Source: Ceratotherium simum simum (Eukaryota > Chordata > Mammalia > Perissodactyla > Rhinocerotidae). From it: a DNA stretch of 64,000 nucleotides. This document shows, piece after piece, positions 57,101-61,075 of the stretch (its first letter is position 1; each line of letters starts with the position of its first letter). The stretch is taken from contig NW_004454182.1 in NCBI RefSeq assembly GCF_000283155.1, forward strand, positions 8,154,296-8,218,295, read 5' to 3'. The notes under the pieces were generated by a model. The model was not told the DNA's origin. It saw only the letters and a list, made by a program, of their open reading frames with translations, and ran no database searches. Made by a program: the position numbers and the translations under genes.

Positions 57101-57945
57101 GGTTTAATTTTCATAACGATGGGAGCATGACTTCTACGTTGTCTAAGTTATATACAACCATGGCCCTCAACAGCTCAACCTCAGATGCCTCCTGAATGTC
57201 CTCCTCCTCCATGTCCTATCCTAAATCCTGTGGCCATGTTATTCTAGCAAGTTCCTAGTCTAGCCTCATCCTATTTGAAATCCCAGAGTCCCTTTCAACA
57301 GCTGGGGGATGTGAAATCCTTCCTTCTGTAATGCTTGTCTGACAACTCTCTTCTCTGCTGGAACACAAGCCCTGCGACAGGGACTCTGTGCCTGTCCTTT
57401 CCCTCACGCAATCTTCTGGGCCTATCGCAATGCCTAGCACAGGGAAGAAGCTCGATGTGATTTCTGAAACGAGCCTCTGTGTGACTATGGGTAGACCCAC
57501 ACCAACCAACCAAGGCCACCTCCTCTGTCGCTCTGCCCTGTACTTTGGCCTCCACCTCCATTTACTATCATTGACCAATTTCTGTTGGTTGAGCACATTT
57601 CGGCTTACAAAGTACCCTGGCAAGCAAATATTTGACTGTGATTGTCATCATGATCAATGTGGAACTCATTGGGGAAATACAAAGGAAACCCCCACGGCAG
57701 GCCAGTCCCCCCACTTACCGCCACTTCCACCGACTGCATGGAGAGGTCACATGGCGGCTTCAAGGCTTTGGGTCTCGTGGCGTACCAGAAAGTGGTGAGG
57801 GCTGCGAAAGCTCCGAAGCCCATGAGCGTGTTGGTGGGAAGAGTGCGCACGTACTGTCCAAAGTCAGCCAGCTCCGGCATCCGAAAATACCGGAACAACT
57901 CGTGGGCTTGCATGGTCCTGTGCTGGTGGTTTCCTAAGCTGAATT
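12196..57945 (-). CDS. ACSL1: ACSL1 gene: long-chain fatty acid CoA ligase 1 (ATG exon to poly(A) site)
   Basis: The enzyme joins long-chain fatty acids to CoA through an acyl-AMP intermediate (EC 6.2.1.3), on the outer mitochondrial membrane and ER, feeding beta-oxidation and lipid synthesis. Twenty coding exons on the minus strand, all with GT-AG borders and matching phases, sum to 2097 nt (698 aa plus TAG). Visible landmarks: an N-terminal membrane segment (about 25-45), the AMP-binding loop FTSGTTGYPKG (275-285), the gate residue (326), YGQTE (458-462), DGWLHTGD (533-540), the [13 protein letters not shown] motif (554-566), and TPTMK near the C-terminus, where Lys675 is the likely catalytic lysine of the ANL superfamily. 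The reading frame is unbroken, so this is a functional gene. Family identity is from recognition of the protein; residue numbers come from summing exons. The noncoding first exon and promoter are not identified. Confidence 0.98.
12212..12217 (-). terminator. ACSL1: Distal poly(A) signal AATAAA
   Basis: AATAAA on the minus strand, followed about 15-20 nt later by the probable cleavage site near 12196 and then by a GT-rich region (CTCTGTTTTTATGTCGGGTG). This is the best terminator of the gene in the window. Confidence 0.8.
12668..12673 (-). terminator. ACSL1: Possible proximal poly(A) signal AATAAA
   Basis: A third AATAAA on the minus strand, 78 nt beyond the previous one in transcription order. 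Same caution: hexamer only. Confidence 0.3.
12746..12751 (-). terminator. ACSL1: Possible proximal poly(A) signal AATAAA
   Basis: A second AATAAA on the minus strand inside the 3' UTR, about 930 nt after the stop. Use here would give a transcript shorter by about 0.55 kb. The hexamer alone is weak evidence. Confidence 0.35.
13678..13818 (-). CDS. ACSL1: ACSL1 coding exon 20 (residues 653-698 and stop)
   Basis: 141 nt of coding sequence, acceptor GTTTATTTGCAG, TAG stop at 13680-13678. It encodes [46 protein letters not shown]. Lys675 in TPTMKAKR is the probable catalytic lysine for adenylation. Human, as I recall, has KAKRPELRNYF; Val679 replaces Pro here. Confidence 0.97.
   Translation of the reverse strand, partial: VKGITLHPELFSVDNGLLTPTMKAKRVELRNYFRSQIDELYSTIKV
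14077..14276 (-). mobile_element. ERE SINE, short class
   Basis: Lacks one of the two tail boxes; about 200 bp. Flanked by GGATTTCTTT duplications. Confidence 0.9.
14375..14635 (-). mobile_element. ERE SINE with expanded internal T run
   Basis: Common class, with a run of 13 T (14434-14446) between the two tail boxes. Flanked by CATGCACTTT duplications. Its head lies about 28 nt from the exon 19 donor. Confidence 0.9.
14664..14735 (-). CDS. ACSL1: ACSL1 coding exon 19 (residues 629-652)
   Basis: 72 nt, phase 0, acceptor TACTTTATTAG, donor GTAAGA. It encodes [20 protein letters not shown] then PFEQ, part of the small C-terminal lid domain. The intron to exon 18 is only 108 nt. A full-length ERE ends about 28 nt from the donor on the intron side. 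Confidence 0.97.
14844..14945 (-). CDS. ACSL1: ACSL1 coding exon 18 (residues 595-628)
   Basis: 102 nt, phase 0, acceptor TGTGTTAAAG, donor GTGAGG. It encodes [20 protein letters not shown] then [14 protein letters not shown]. The codons for Gln613-Lys614-Lys615 create a run of eight adenines (14883-14890 on +), which preserves the frame. Human, as I recall, reads CSWAQKRG here. Confidence 0.96.
15219..15248. repeat. (TG)n(TA)n(CA)n microsatellite
   Basis: GTGTGTGTGTATATATATAT then ACACACACAC, self-complementary, directly next to the ERE poly(T). Confidence 0.9.
15249..15498 (-). mobile_element. ERE SINE, common class
   Basis: Ends CCACTGGGCCAGCCCC; AT-rich duplication (TATGTATATATA-like) on both sides. 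Confidence 0.95.
16303..16446 (-). CDS. ACSL1: ACSL1 coding exon 17 (residues 547-594)
   Basis: 144 nt, phase 0, acceptor CTGATAAACAG, donor GTATGT. It encodes [20 protein letters not shown] then [20 protein letters not shown] and FVHGESLQ. This is the linker and fatty-acid-binding signature of ACSL enzymes. Arg555 of DRKK is the conserved hinge residue around which the C-terminal domain rotates between half-reactions. Confidence 0.97.
16447..18036 (-). other. ACSL1: Intron between coding exons 16 and 17
   Basis: 1590 nt. A MIR relic at 16510-16700 lies close to the exon 17 acceptor. Nothing recognised in about 16700-18036. Confidence 0.85.
16510..16700 (-). repeat. MIR SINE relic
   Basis: CATTTTACAGGGAGGGAAAC and GATTAAGTAACTTGCTCAAG are reverse-complement MIR. 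Confidence 0.75.
18037..18153 (-). CDS. ACSL1: ACSL1 coding exon 16 (residues 508-546)
   Basis: 117 nt, phase 0, acceptor TTTCTTGTTCAG, donor GTAAGT. It encodes [39 protein letters not shown]. Asp540 of HTGD is the conserved residue that binds the ribose of AMP. An L1 3' end lies about 20-25 nt upstream of the acceptor. Confidence 0.97.
18175..18505 (+). mobile_element. LINE-1 3' UTR fragment
   Basis: GGATGTAATGTACAGCATGA, TGTTGTACACCTTAAACTTA and TTAATTATATCTCCACGAAA are typical of an L1 3' end. It starts about 22 nt from the exon 16 acceptor, opposite to the gene. Confidence 0.85.
19118..19206 (-). CDS. ACSL1: ACSL1 coding exon 15 (residues 478-507)
   Basis: 89 nt, acceptor TTGATACACAG, donor GTGAGT. 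It encodes [20 protein letters not shown] then [11 protein letters not shown] recall [23 protein letters not shown] in human, so CCII, Leu for Met and Lys for Glu are local changes. The fold motif LVDVEE is kept. No in-frame ATG opens the exon. Confidence 0.96.
19946..20191 (+). mobile_element. ERE SINE, common class
   Basis: Starts GGGCCCGCCTGGTGGCGTAG, poly(A) end. The duplication AAAAATTAAATAAACA (19931-19945 region and 20192-20207) is nearly perfect. Confidence 0.95.
20380..20610 (+). repeat. MIR SINE relic
   Basis: TCTGCAGTCAGACCTAGGTT, TATCTCACAGGGATGCTGTT, GACAGGTGCTCAATAATTAT follow MIR in order. Confidence 0.8.
21022..21094 (-). CDS. ACSL1: ACSL1 coding exon 14 (residues 454-478, YGQTE motif)
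   Basis: 73 nt, acceptor GGTGACCCAG, donor GTACGA; ends in phase 1. It encodes [20 protein letters not shown] then DWTA. YGQTE (458-462) contacts AMP in all adenylate-forming enzymes; the Thr and Glu are present. Confidence 0.97.
21095..22026 (-). other. ACSL1: Intron between coding exons 13 and 14
   Basis: 932 nt, one ERE at 21709-21952. A C/T-rich stretch at about 21400-21560 is not identified. Confidence 0.85.
21709..21952 (-). mobile_element. ERE SINE, common class
   Basis: Flanked by perfect AAGAATGACTTTT duplications (21696-21708 and 21953-21965). One of the least diverged copies. Confidence 0.95.
22027..22122 (-). CDS. ACSL1: ACSL1 coding exon 13 (residues 422-453)
   Basis: 96 nt, phase 0, acceptor TGCCTTTAAG, donor GTGAGT. 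It encodes [20 protein letters not shown] followed by [18 protein letters not shown] is the conserved adenine and acyl pocket motif of ACSL enzymes. GC content is locally high, with several CpGs. Confidence 0.97.
22123..22760 (-). other. ACSL1: Intron between coding exons 12 and 13
   Basis: 638 nt; no repeat or other feature recognised. CpG-bearing near exon 13, AT-rich towards exon 12. Confidence 0.8.
22761..22895 (-). CDS. ACSL1: ACSL1 coding exon 12 (residues 377-421)
   Basis: 135 nt, phase 0, acceptor ACTCGTTAG, donor GTGACA (weak at +4 and +5). It encodes [40 protein letters not shown] and FHKIQ, a charged, helical, ACSL-specific stretch. It has Cys404 where I recall human Gly (RSGIIRN). 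Confidence 0.96.
22915..23880 (+). mobile_element. LINE-1 3' end, interrupted by an ERE
   Basis: CAGCAATTCCACTCCTAGGT, CAAATGCCCATCGATGGATG, TACAACACGGATGAACCTTG; tail at 23700-23880 (ATTGTACACTTTAAATGTGT). Starts about 20 nt from the exon 12 acceptor, opposite to the gene. Confidence 0.9.
23505..23697 (-). mobile_element. ERE SINE, short class, inside the L1
   Basis: Ends CCATGGGGCCAGCCCCC. Short duplication (AGGGTTTC and AGCGTTTC). Well diverged. Confidence 0.9.
24310..24525 (-). repeat. MIR SINE relic
   Basis: CAACAGCTCTGTGAGGTAAA, TTTACAGATGAGTAAACTGC, CGTGGTCACACAGAAGGTAC: reverse-complement MIR ending near the exon 11 donor. Confidence 0.75.
24541..24675 (-). CDS. ACSL1: ACSL1 coding exon 11 (residues 332-376)
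   Basis: 135 nt, phase 0, acceptor CCTCTCTAG, donor GTAAGT. It encodes [20 protein letters not shown], then [20 protein letters not shown] and [14 protein letters not shown] and [10 protein letters not shown] are hallmark ACSL motifs near the acyl-binding tunnel. An old MIR relic reaches to within about 20 nt of the donor. Confidence 0.97.
25530..25712 (+). repeat. MIR SINE relic
   Basis: 3' end visible as GCTGATGCTCAACAAATGTT followed by TGTTAAATGAATGAA. Confidence 0.6.
25822..25834 (+). promoter_or_regulatory. DR1-like nuclear-receptor motif (weak)
   Basis: CGGGCAAAGGTCA matches the PPAR/RXR and HNF4 direct repeat AGGTCA-A-AGGTCA at 11 of 13 positions. ACSL1 is a known PPAR target, but a match this good is expected about once by chance in a window of this size. 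Confidence 0.25.
26066..26301 (-). mobile_element. ERE SINE, common class, head slightly truncated
   Basis: Flanked by GAGCTCCTAATTTT and GAGCTTCTAATTTT. The usual GGCCGGCCC start is missing. It lies 148 nt from the Y-gate exon, in the gene's orientation. Confidence 0.95.
26450..26527 (-). CDS. ACSL1: ACSL1 alternative exon 10-Y (Y-gate, residues 306-331)
   Basis: 78 nt, phase 0, acceptor GTGTTTTACAG, donor GTAAGT. It ends [18 protein letters not shown], with Tyr at the gate position. Twelve of 26 residues match the F-gate exon, so the two are an old tandem exon duplication. Both join in frame to exons 9 and 11. Only 58 nt lie between the F-gate donor and this acceptor. The donor here is closer to consensus than that of the F-gate exon. 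Confidence 0.96.
26528..26585 (-). other. ACSL1: 58-nt spacer between F-gate and Y-gate exons
   Basis: Begins with the F-gate donor GTAGGC and ends with the Y-gate acceptor GTGTTTTACAG. A pyrimidine-rich stretch (TTTTATTTTTCTTGTTTG) sits near its start. It is at or below the minimum size for mammalian intron removal. Confidence 0.95.
26586..26663 (-). CDS. ACSL1: ACSL1 alternative exon 10-F (F-gate, residues 306-331)
   Basis: 78 nt (26 codons), phase 0 at both ends, acceptor TTTGCTTACAG, donor GTAGGC. It ends [18 protein letters not shown]. Phe326 is the gate residue controlling entry to the fatty-acid tunnel. ACSL1 and ACSL6 are known to have alternative Phe-gate and Tyr-gate exons that change activity and ATP or acyl-CoA behaviour. 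This copy comes first in transcription order. The first seven residues, TAFMPSP, differ from what I recall for human (NTVNPCP). Confidence 0.96.
26902..27150 (+). mobile_element. ERE SINE, first of a tandem pair
   Basis: Starts GGGGGCCAGCCCAGGGGCTG. Flanked by ATAATAAAAATTTT and AATAAGAAGAATTTT. Opposite orientation to the gene. Confidence 0.95.
27166..27414 (+). mobile_element. ERE SINE, second of a tandem pair
   Basis: Begins GGGTCTGGCCTGGTCGCATA and is more diverged than its neighbour. AATTTTGCCCA lies on both sides, so it inserted next to or into the duplication of the first. Confidence 0.95.
28142..28167. repeat. Perfect inverted repeat, 10-bp arms, 6-nt loop
   Basis: AGTTTCCTAC, loop TTCTCA, GTAGGAAACT. 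Intronic, within about 27420-28670 where no repeat family is recognised. Confidence 0.9.
28674..29072 (+). mobile_element. MLT1-type (MaLR) solo LTR
   Basis: Starts TGTTATGGATTGAATTATGT; includes AAAATTCATATGTTGAAGCC, GGACTTCTAGCCTCCAGAAC and GAGAAAATAAATGTCTGTTG; ends CAGACTAAGACA. No internal retroviral sequence. Confidence 0.85.
29325..29402. repeat. AT-rich low-complexity tract
   Basis: Almost pure A and T, with ATATTAATATATTAAATATA near the centre. Confidence 0.9.
29628..29701 (-). CDS. ACSL1: ACSL1 coding exon 9 (AMP-binding loop, second half; residues 281-305)
   Basis: 74 nt, acceptor GTGTTCCTCAG, donor GTAAAC. It encodes (G)[18 protein letters not shown] then FVKMTE. The PKG of the phosphate-binding loop is intact. 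The residue before it is Tyr282, where I recall Asn in human ACSL1. The exon ends in phase 0, the frame shared by both downstream gate exons. Confidence 0.97.
29702..30221 (-). other. ACSL1: Intron between coding exons 8 and 9
   Basis: 520 nt; no repeat recognised. Confidence 0.85.
30222..30273 (-). CDS. ACSL1: ACSL1 coding exon 8 (AMP-binding loop, first half; residues 264-281)
   Basis: 52 nt, acceptor AATGTGCTGTAG, donor GTAAGT. It encodes [17 protein letters not shown] plus the first base of Gly281. This is the Thr/Ser/Gly-rich ATP-phosphate-binding loop (TSGTTG) of the adenylate-forming superfamily, split across two exons here. Intron to exon 7: 154 nt. Confidence 0.97.
30428..30460 (-). 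CDS. ACSL1: ACSL1 coding exon 7 (33-nt small exon, residues 253-263)
   Basis: A 33-nt in-frame exon encoding [11 protein letters not shown], with acceptor TCTTCTAATTAAG and donor GTAAGA. It forms the short basic linker before the AMP-binding loop. It is symmetric (phase 0 both ends), so skipping would delete 11 residues without changing frame. It is too short for routine ORF detection. Confidence 0.95.
30748..31019 (+). mobile_element. ERE SINE, variant class, containing an assembly gap
   Basis: Head GGGCCGGCCCTGTGGCTTAG, then the alternative tail up to AGCTATGACATA, then 100 N, then poly(A). Flanked by AAAGACAGGAATCA on both sides, so the gap is inside one insertion. Confidence 0.9.
30901..31000. 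other. Assembly gap of exactly 100 N
   Basis: The round length is the usual placeholder for a gap of unknown size. It falls in the tail of an ERE. Confidence 0.99.
31352..31546 (-). mobile_element. ERE SINE, short class
   Basis: Flanked by perfect TAAGACCACTCTT duplications (31339-31351 and 31547-31559). Confidence 0.95.
33086..33124. repeat. (TG)n microsatellite
   Basis: About 19 TG units, ending GTATGAGG. Confidence 0.95.
33265..33519 (+). mobile_element. ERE SINE with (CA)n tail
   Basis: Starts GGGGCCAGCCCGGTGGCATA. The usual poly(A) is replaced by about 12 CA units (33496-33519). Flanked by AGCCTATTTA and AACCTATTTA. Confidence 0.95.
34275..34453 (-). CDS. ACSL1: ACSL1 coding exon 6 (residues 193-252)
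   Basis: 179 nt, acceptor CATTTCCAG, donor GTGAGT. It encodes [20 protein letters not shown] and onward through [17 protein letters not shown] to SMKAME. Only a 219-nt intron separates it from exon 5. It begins [10 protein letters not shown] where I recall human AELSLVFVDK, so this helix start is mildly diverged. Confidence 0.97.
34673..34772 (-). CDS. ACSL1: ACSL1 coding exon 5 (residues 160-192)
   Basis: 100 nt, acceptor CTTTGTTTAG, donor GTATGT; ends in phase 1. It encodes [20 protein letters not shown] then [13 protein letters not shown], the VPLYDTLG core of the N-terminal AMP-binding subdomain. Confidence 0.97.
34870..35460 (-). repeat. LINE-2 relic
   Basis: TATTACTATGTGCCCGGCAC, then a purine-rich run typical of reverse-strand L2 (AGCAATCTGGCTGGCATGGA, CAGGGTCTGAGGAAGCTCGA). 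Confidence 0.6.
35560..36135 (+). repeat. LINE-2 3' end
   Basis: GATGCCACCTCCAGGAAGTC, CCTTGACTGAGCTTCCATAA and the tail GGCATACAGTAGGTGCTCAA. Confidence 0.8.
37102..37203 (-). CDS. ACSL1: ACSL1 coding exon 4 (residues 126-159)
   Basis: 102 nt, phase 0 at both ends, acceptor ATTTCAG, donor GTATTA (weaker than its neighbours after position 3). It encodes [17 protein letters not shown] and on to [10 protein letters not shown], the conserved FAQNRPEW motif of ACSL enzymes, whose Trp starts the next exon. Confidence 0.97.
37204..40018 (-). other. ACSL1: Intron between coding exons 3 and 4
   Basis: 2815 nt. Only a MIR piece at about 39510-39640 is recognised. 37204-39500 is otherwise unassigned and free of EREs. 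Confidence 0.8.
39510..39640 (+). repeat. MIR SINE relic
   Basis: GGTTCTGCCACTAACCAGCT and TTTTCCTCATCTGTAAAAAT match the MIR sense strand. Confidence 0.75.
40019..40083 (-). CDS. ACSL1: ACSL1 coding exon 3 (residues 104-125)
   Basis: 65 nt, acceptor TTTGTTTTTAG, donor GTGAGT. Joined to the previous exon's single base it encodes [20 protein letters not shown] followed by KQ, the start of the AMP-binding domain fold in ACSL proteins. Confidence 0.97.
40580..40840 (-). mobile_element. LINE-1 3' UTR fragment
   Basis: TTAATTGAAGTACATTTGAC, GTTTCAAGCGTACAACACAG and TTATTTATTTTACAACTGGG: reverse-strand L1 3' UTR. Confidence 0.8.
41745..41940 (+). mobile_element. hAT-Charlie type DNA transposon relic (MER1 group)
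   Basis: GGCCAAATCAGGCTTGTTGC, GTTTGATTGGAACACAGCC, TATTTACTATCTGGCCCTTT. A known non-autonomous family; exact name not certain. Confidence 0.65.
41950..42125 (+). mobile_element. MER5-like DNA transposon relic
   Basis: GGCTCACTTGGGGAACTTGA, AAAGCTCTCCAGGTGACACT; strongly diverged. Confidence 0.5.
42740..42950 (-). repeat. LINE-2 relic
   Basis: GGCACTTCTTGAGCACAGAT, ACAGTTCCTCCCTGTAAGGA resemble reverse-strand L2 3' UTR. Confidence 0.45.
43105..43310 (-). repeat. LINE-2 relic
   Basis: AATGAGCACCACTGTGTGCC then AGGCCCTGTGTCAGGGCTGA, the reverse-strand L2 tail. Confidence 0.65.
43515..43712 (-). mobile_element. ERE SINE, short class
   Basis: Ends ACCACCAGGGCAGCCC; preceded by a long T run. 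No clear duplication seen. Confidence 0.9.
44341..44455 (-). CDS. ACSL1: ACSL1 coding exon 2 (residues 66-104)
   Basis: 115 nt, acceptor TTTTTGCATAG, donor GTAAGC; it ends in phase 1. It encodes [20 protein letters not shown] and then [18 protein letters not shown], the segment leading into the catalytic domain. No in-frame ATG opens it, so a simple ORF scan misses it. A (GTCT)n tract lies in the upstream polypyrimidine region and is discussed as a finding. Confidence 0.96.
44462..44483. repeat. ACSL1: (GACA)n tetranucleotide tract beside the exon 2 acceptor
   Basis: Four GACA units on +, read as GTCT in the transcript, inside the polypyrimidine region 7-28 nt upstream of exon 2. Confidence 0.9.
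45525..45680 (-). repeat. LINE-2 relic
   Basis: GGAAAGGCTTCATGAAGAAG and CCAAGGGAGGAAAGGGTGTG are typical reverse-strand L2 phrases. Confidence 0.55.
46960..47150 (+). mobile_element. MER5A-like DNA transposon relic
   Basis: CAGACCTACTGGATCAGAAA, GGGGATTCTGGTGCACGCCA; ends at GTGTGGGAACCATC. Confidence 0.7.
47751..47777. repeat. Perfect inverted repeat, 12-bp arms, 3-nt loop
   Basis: ATTATTCTAATT, loop AGC, AATTAGAATAAT. Confidence 0.95.
48918..49008. repeat. Purine-rich (GGA/GAGA)n tract
   Basis: About 90 nt of G and A with few other bases (GGAAGGGAGAGAGGGAGGAG), potential triplex or G-rich structure on +. Confidence 0.9.
49590..49740 (-). repeat. MIR SINE relic (diverged)
   Basis: GTTGCAGATGAGAAAACAGA and GAGCTTCAAACTCAGCTCC fit reverse-strand MIR. 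Confidence 0.5.
51764..52125 (-). mobile_element. LINE-1 3' UTR fragment
   Basis: AGCTTTATTGAGTATAACTG, TTCAATTCTACAACACAGTG, GAAAGTTTGTACCCTTTTAC: reverse-strand L1 3' UTR. Confidence 0.8.
53930..54035 (+). repeat. MIR SINE relic
   Basis: GATCTTCCACTAACTGAATG and TTCACCTCTCTGGATTCCAG resemble the MIR sense strand. Confidence 0.5.
54060..54525 (-). repeat. MIR relic interrupted by an ERE
   Basis: TTCCAGATGAGGAATCTGAA before, GGTGACCTTGCCCAAGGCTG after the ERE at 54200-54455. Confidence 0.65.
54200..54455 (+). mobile_element. ERE SINE inserted in the MIR
   Basis: Starts GGGGGCCGGCCCCATGGTGT; TCAGGTGA and ACAGGTGA flank it. Confidence 0.95.
55152..55417 (+). mobile_element. ERE SINE with internal poly(A) expansion
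   Basis: A run of 22 A (55340-55361) lies between the tail boxes; the 3' end is CACACAAAAAAA. Flanked by AGCGTAGCTGG and AGTGTAGCTGG. Confidence 0.95.
56754..56959 (-). mobile_element. ERE SINE, short class
   Basis: Ends GCCACCAGACTGGCCCC; duplication of CTCA(C)ATTTTTT. Confidence 0.9.
57150..57450 (+). repeat. LINE-2 3' end
   Basis: CCTCAACAGCTCAACCTCAG, GCGACAGGGACTCTGTGCCT, CAATGCCTAGCACAGGGAAG. It lies about 270 nt from the exon 1 donor. Confidence 0.6.
57719..57945 (-). CDS. ACSL1: ACSL1 coding exon 1 (5' UTR end, residues 1-65)
   Basis: The acceptor is TTCTCTTCCGACAG, so the exon begins at 57945. Thirty-two nt of 5' UTR precede the ATG at 57913-57911, and the donor GTAAGT begins at 57718. 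It encodes [18 protein letters not shown] and onward to SVEVA. Residues 25-45 ([21 protein letters not shown]) form the membrane anchor that tethers the enzyme with its catalytic domain in the cytosol. The start is fixed by the family-typical MQAHELF beginning and by an acceptor site just upstream. That acceptor also shows that at least one more upstream noncoding exon must exist. Confidence 0.97.
57914..57945 (-). other. ACSL1: 5' UTR part of the ATG exon
   Basis: Thirty-two nt lie between the acceptor AG (57947-57946) and the ATG. There is no upstream ATG within this stretch. The base context before the start, GGACCATGC, is a moderate Kozak match: C at -3 rather than a purine. The remaining 5' UTR comes from a first exon I could not locate. 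Confidence 0.85.
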
Positions 57946-58589
57946 CTGTCGGAAGAGAAAAATGTCATGTTCGTTCCAGGGAGGCCGGACTCTTTTCCAG
58001 AATTCCCAAAGGCCGACCATCTAACTCAATGGCTGGCTGACCAATCAAGGCATTAAACCCACAGTCTAATGGTCCAGGTCTTTCCCTGGTTGTCAAATTT
58101 CATTTTTCTAAAAACACTCGAGGAATTCATTTTACTTCTATCATCTTGTGCGAAGTCTTCATCAACCACATTAAAAGGATTTTACTCATGAAGAATCCTC
58201 GCTATAAAATGTTCATACTCTCTCTCTGTTCTCTTCCACCTAATCAAACGCACTCAACTCTCATGATCACGGATAATGCGGAGAAGAGCCACAAACAGGC
58301 CCAAACCATCTAAAGGCCATTAGTTTCCATTTCTTCCAACAAATCTCAGAACAAGCTCTCCAACTGGTAAAACAGACCGAAAAAATTTCAATGTGTTTCT
58401 TACTTTCCCATCCTCTTTGTACCATAAAAGCAACAACATAAATGCAGGGGAAACCAAAGTTGGCTATTGTGATAAAATAATTTCTTTGATATTCCTCAAG
58501 ATACTGTAGCTAAAATATATAAACAAATTGGTGCACATAAGCTTTAAATCAACCACCAAATATCTAGAGAGAGATTACAGCGTAGTATT

Positions 58590-58845
58590 TGAAAGTAGAG
58601 AATAGTATTTAAGATCCCAGATTCTAGAGCCACATCTTGCCTCCACAGCTTGCCAGCTGTATGATTTGGGACAAATTACTTCGCCTCTCCGTGCCCAGTT
58701 TCCTCATCTATAAAAGGAGATGAAAATAGTGTCTATCTTGTAGGGCTTTTATAACAACTAAATGATTCAAAGAAAGAGCTTAGAATAGTACGAGGCACCA
58801 AAAATTGCTCAATAAATGCTGGGTATTATTATTATTTCCTCTACC
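58590..58845 (+). repeat. MIR SINE relic
   Basis: CCACAGCTTGCCAGCTGTAT, AGTTTCCTCATCTATAAAAG, AATTGCTCAATAAATGCTGG in MIR order. Confidence 0.85.
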
Positions 58846-59467
58846 AATACTCTGATTAGTCCTGTGTGCAGAACAGTAAGGTACAGAGGTAATATAAAAA
58901 TAATATTTGAATACAAGGAGTTTACAAACAAAATTAAGAAGCCAAAACGCACAGAAAAAAATTTGATGAACAACCCAACATGTATGAAACCTCAAATTGA
59001 ATGTCATAGACAATTTATACATAAATCAGTATAAAAATATGCAGTACAGATAATAAGAATAATTCTACTTAGAAAATTATTTTGATGAATAATCGCTTTA
59101 AAGTATGTTTAGCAGTAAAGGGAAGGAAATAATAGTAAATGATCTGAAATACTTTTCTCAAAAACTTCCTGGCAATTCACTACGTGTTCAGATTTTAGCT
59201 ATAAGTTCAGACAGTATTTGTGAGCTACTTACGATATGTTCTTTTAAATAGCTAGGTCACAAAACTGAAAATAAGTTTCTTTTTTCAAATAGAGACATCC
59301 GCTTTAAATTGCAATCTATAGTATCGTATATTTTTTTACAGAGCAGCAGAATACCAAGTGTTTTCACTGGCCATCAATACTATATAATGTATTTAAATAT
59401 CATGTATTTGCTCAGCTCATGCAGACTGGTGCTACAACAGCTCTGGGTAGGTGTATGCGCGTGTGCA

Positions 59468-59491
59468 CGCACACACACACACACACACACA
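59468..59491. repeat. (CA)n microsatellite
   Basis: CACACACACACACACACACA preceded by GCGCGTGTGCACG, an alternating purine-pyrimidine tract with Z-DNA potential. Confidence 0.95.
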
Positions 59492-60119
59492 GAGGAAATT
59501 TTGACGTTTAACATGACAACAGAGAAAGAACAGATAAGCAAACTTCCTCAAGTCAGAATTCTGGAGAGAAAGCACCAGGACTTATAAAACCACTCACCAT
59601 CTGTGCCACCACCAGCTGACTGCTAGGTGACACACCACTGCAGAAAGAGAAAAGGTGACAGGGGTGGAGCGGGGGTTGGAAGAGCTCAGCCAGTGCTTGC
59701 CCGGCCTGCCAAGGTCTCTTAGGGCATTAGTCACATGCCGAGTCCTGCACAGCTGCCCACTGGGCTAAAGGTAACTGGAAGACAAAAATCTATACTTGAC
59801 TCCCCAGGAGAAGAGAGGGTGGAGGATGGGCCAATGAGGAGCTGGGAGCAGAGTCACCCCACTGCTCCACCCATGGGCAGGGACAGGCATCAGTTAGTGT
59901 CACTGCCAGTGCCAACTCCGAAAACAGACACTGTTTTCTTTCTGCTCTGCTTCCCAATAAGAAGAGACAATGGGCATATTTTTAAAAACCTTTGAAATGA
60001 ATGATCAGATGGTGGGTGGTATGTCAAACCAACATCAGACCGACCAAGAAAGAAACAGATTGTCCATAGTACACTCAGCAGATTTATTCTAGATGAATTC
60101 ACAGGAATTGAGCTACTCC

Positions 60120-60330
60120 AATCATCTAACACATCTGAGTGTCTGGTGTGCCCTTGGCACTGTGCTGGGAGCTGGGAAGACAGTGCTGATGACCTGGTCG
60201 GGCTCTCAGTGGGCTAACCAGCTAGCGGGGAAGATATAAAATTAAACAGGCAAAATCTGGAAGGCGTGATAAGTGTTACCACCAGTGAGATCCAGTGATC
60301 AGGCAAGGCCTCTCCGTGGAAGGGAGGCTT
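60120..60330 (-). repeat. LINE-2 relic
   Basis: CCCTTGGCACTGTGCTGGGA, CAGTGGGCTAACCAGCTAGC: reverse-strand L2 tail. Confidence 0.6.
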
Positions 60331-61075
60331 ACACTGAGAATTTGAGGATAAGTGGACAAATCGAGTCTGGTCCTTTGGCACTGGGCAGTCAGACTTCATA
60401 AACTGTACTGCAACTCTTCAAATGCAAAGCAACCTTATGCATGTGCACACCTGCCTTCCCCTCAAACCATTCCATCTTCTAGCTGTCTTCATGACCCCCA
60501 CAGCACTCCAAGTCTGAACAGGAGTTACCCAAGCCTACACCCACACTTACACTCTGCCCTTCTCCCTTCTCTTCTAAAAGTCCCCGAAGTGATTTCCATA
60601 AAACCCAGATCGTGTGAATTTACAGGAGCTGTTTGACAGAATCACAATCTCGTGTGAGAATATTAATAATTCCCCCATAAACAAACACAGTCACAGACAG
60701 GTGATCAATTTTGTCTATTTTGAGCATCAGCAGTAGCCAAGCTGTAGAGAGCATTATGCTAAGAAATATCTATTTCTAGAAACAAGTCTAGGAAAGAAAA
60801 TTTAAAAATAAAACTTCAGGAAATTACAGATACAGTAGCACCCATGCAAGAGCATTTTATTAGATACTAATCTGTAATGCTAAGTGTTTAAATTCAGCTG
60901 AATTCTTATCTGTAGTGGGTGAAAACTACAAGCTACAGTGGTTTAATTCATGCCTTTTAGCTGGCAGCCAGGTAACAAGCTGCAAACCGACTTCACTGAA
61001 CAAATGGGAAAACTATAGTCTATGCACTAAAGAACTAAGACAATAACCTCATTTAGATCCATGTAAAGAACAACT

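Larger units (their letters stand above)
44456..57718 (-). other. ACSL1: Largest intron, between coding exons 1 and 2
   Basis: 13.3 kb. Holds three EREs (54200, 55152, 56754), an L1 3' UTR, MER5, MIR and L2 relics, a purine-rich tract and a perfect hairpin. Long unassigned stretches: 44490-45520, 45690-46955, 47160-47745, 47780-48910, 49745-51760 and 52130-53930. No open frame there looks coding. Confidence 0.85.

Noticed and set aside
57388..58040. Plus-strand open frames opposite the ATG exon
   Set aside because: They are antisense shadows of coding exon 1 and of an L2 relic.
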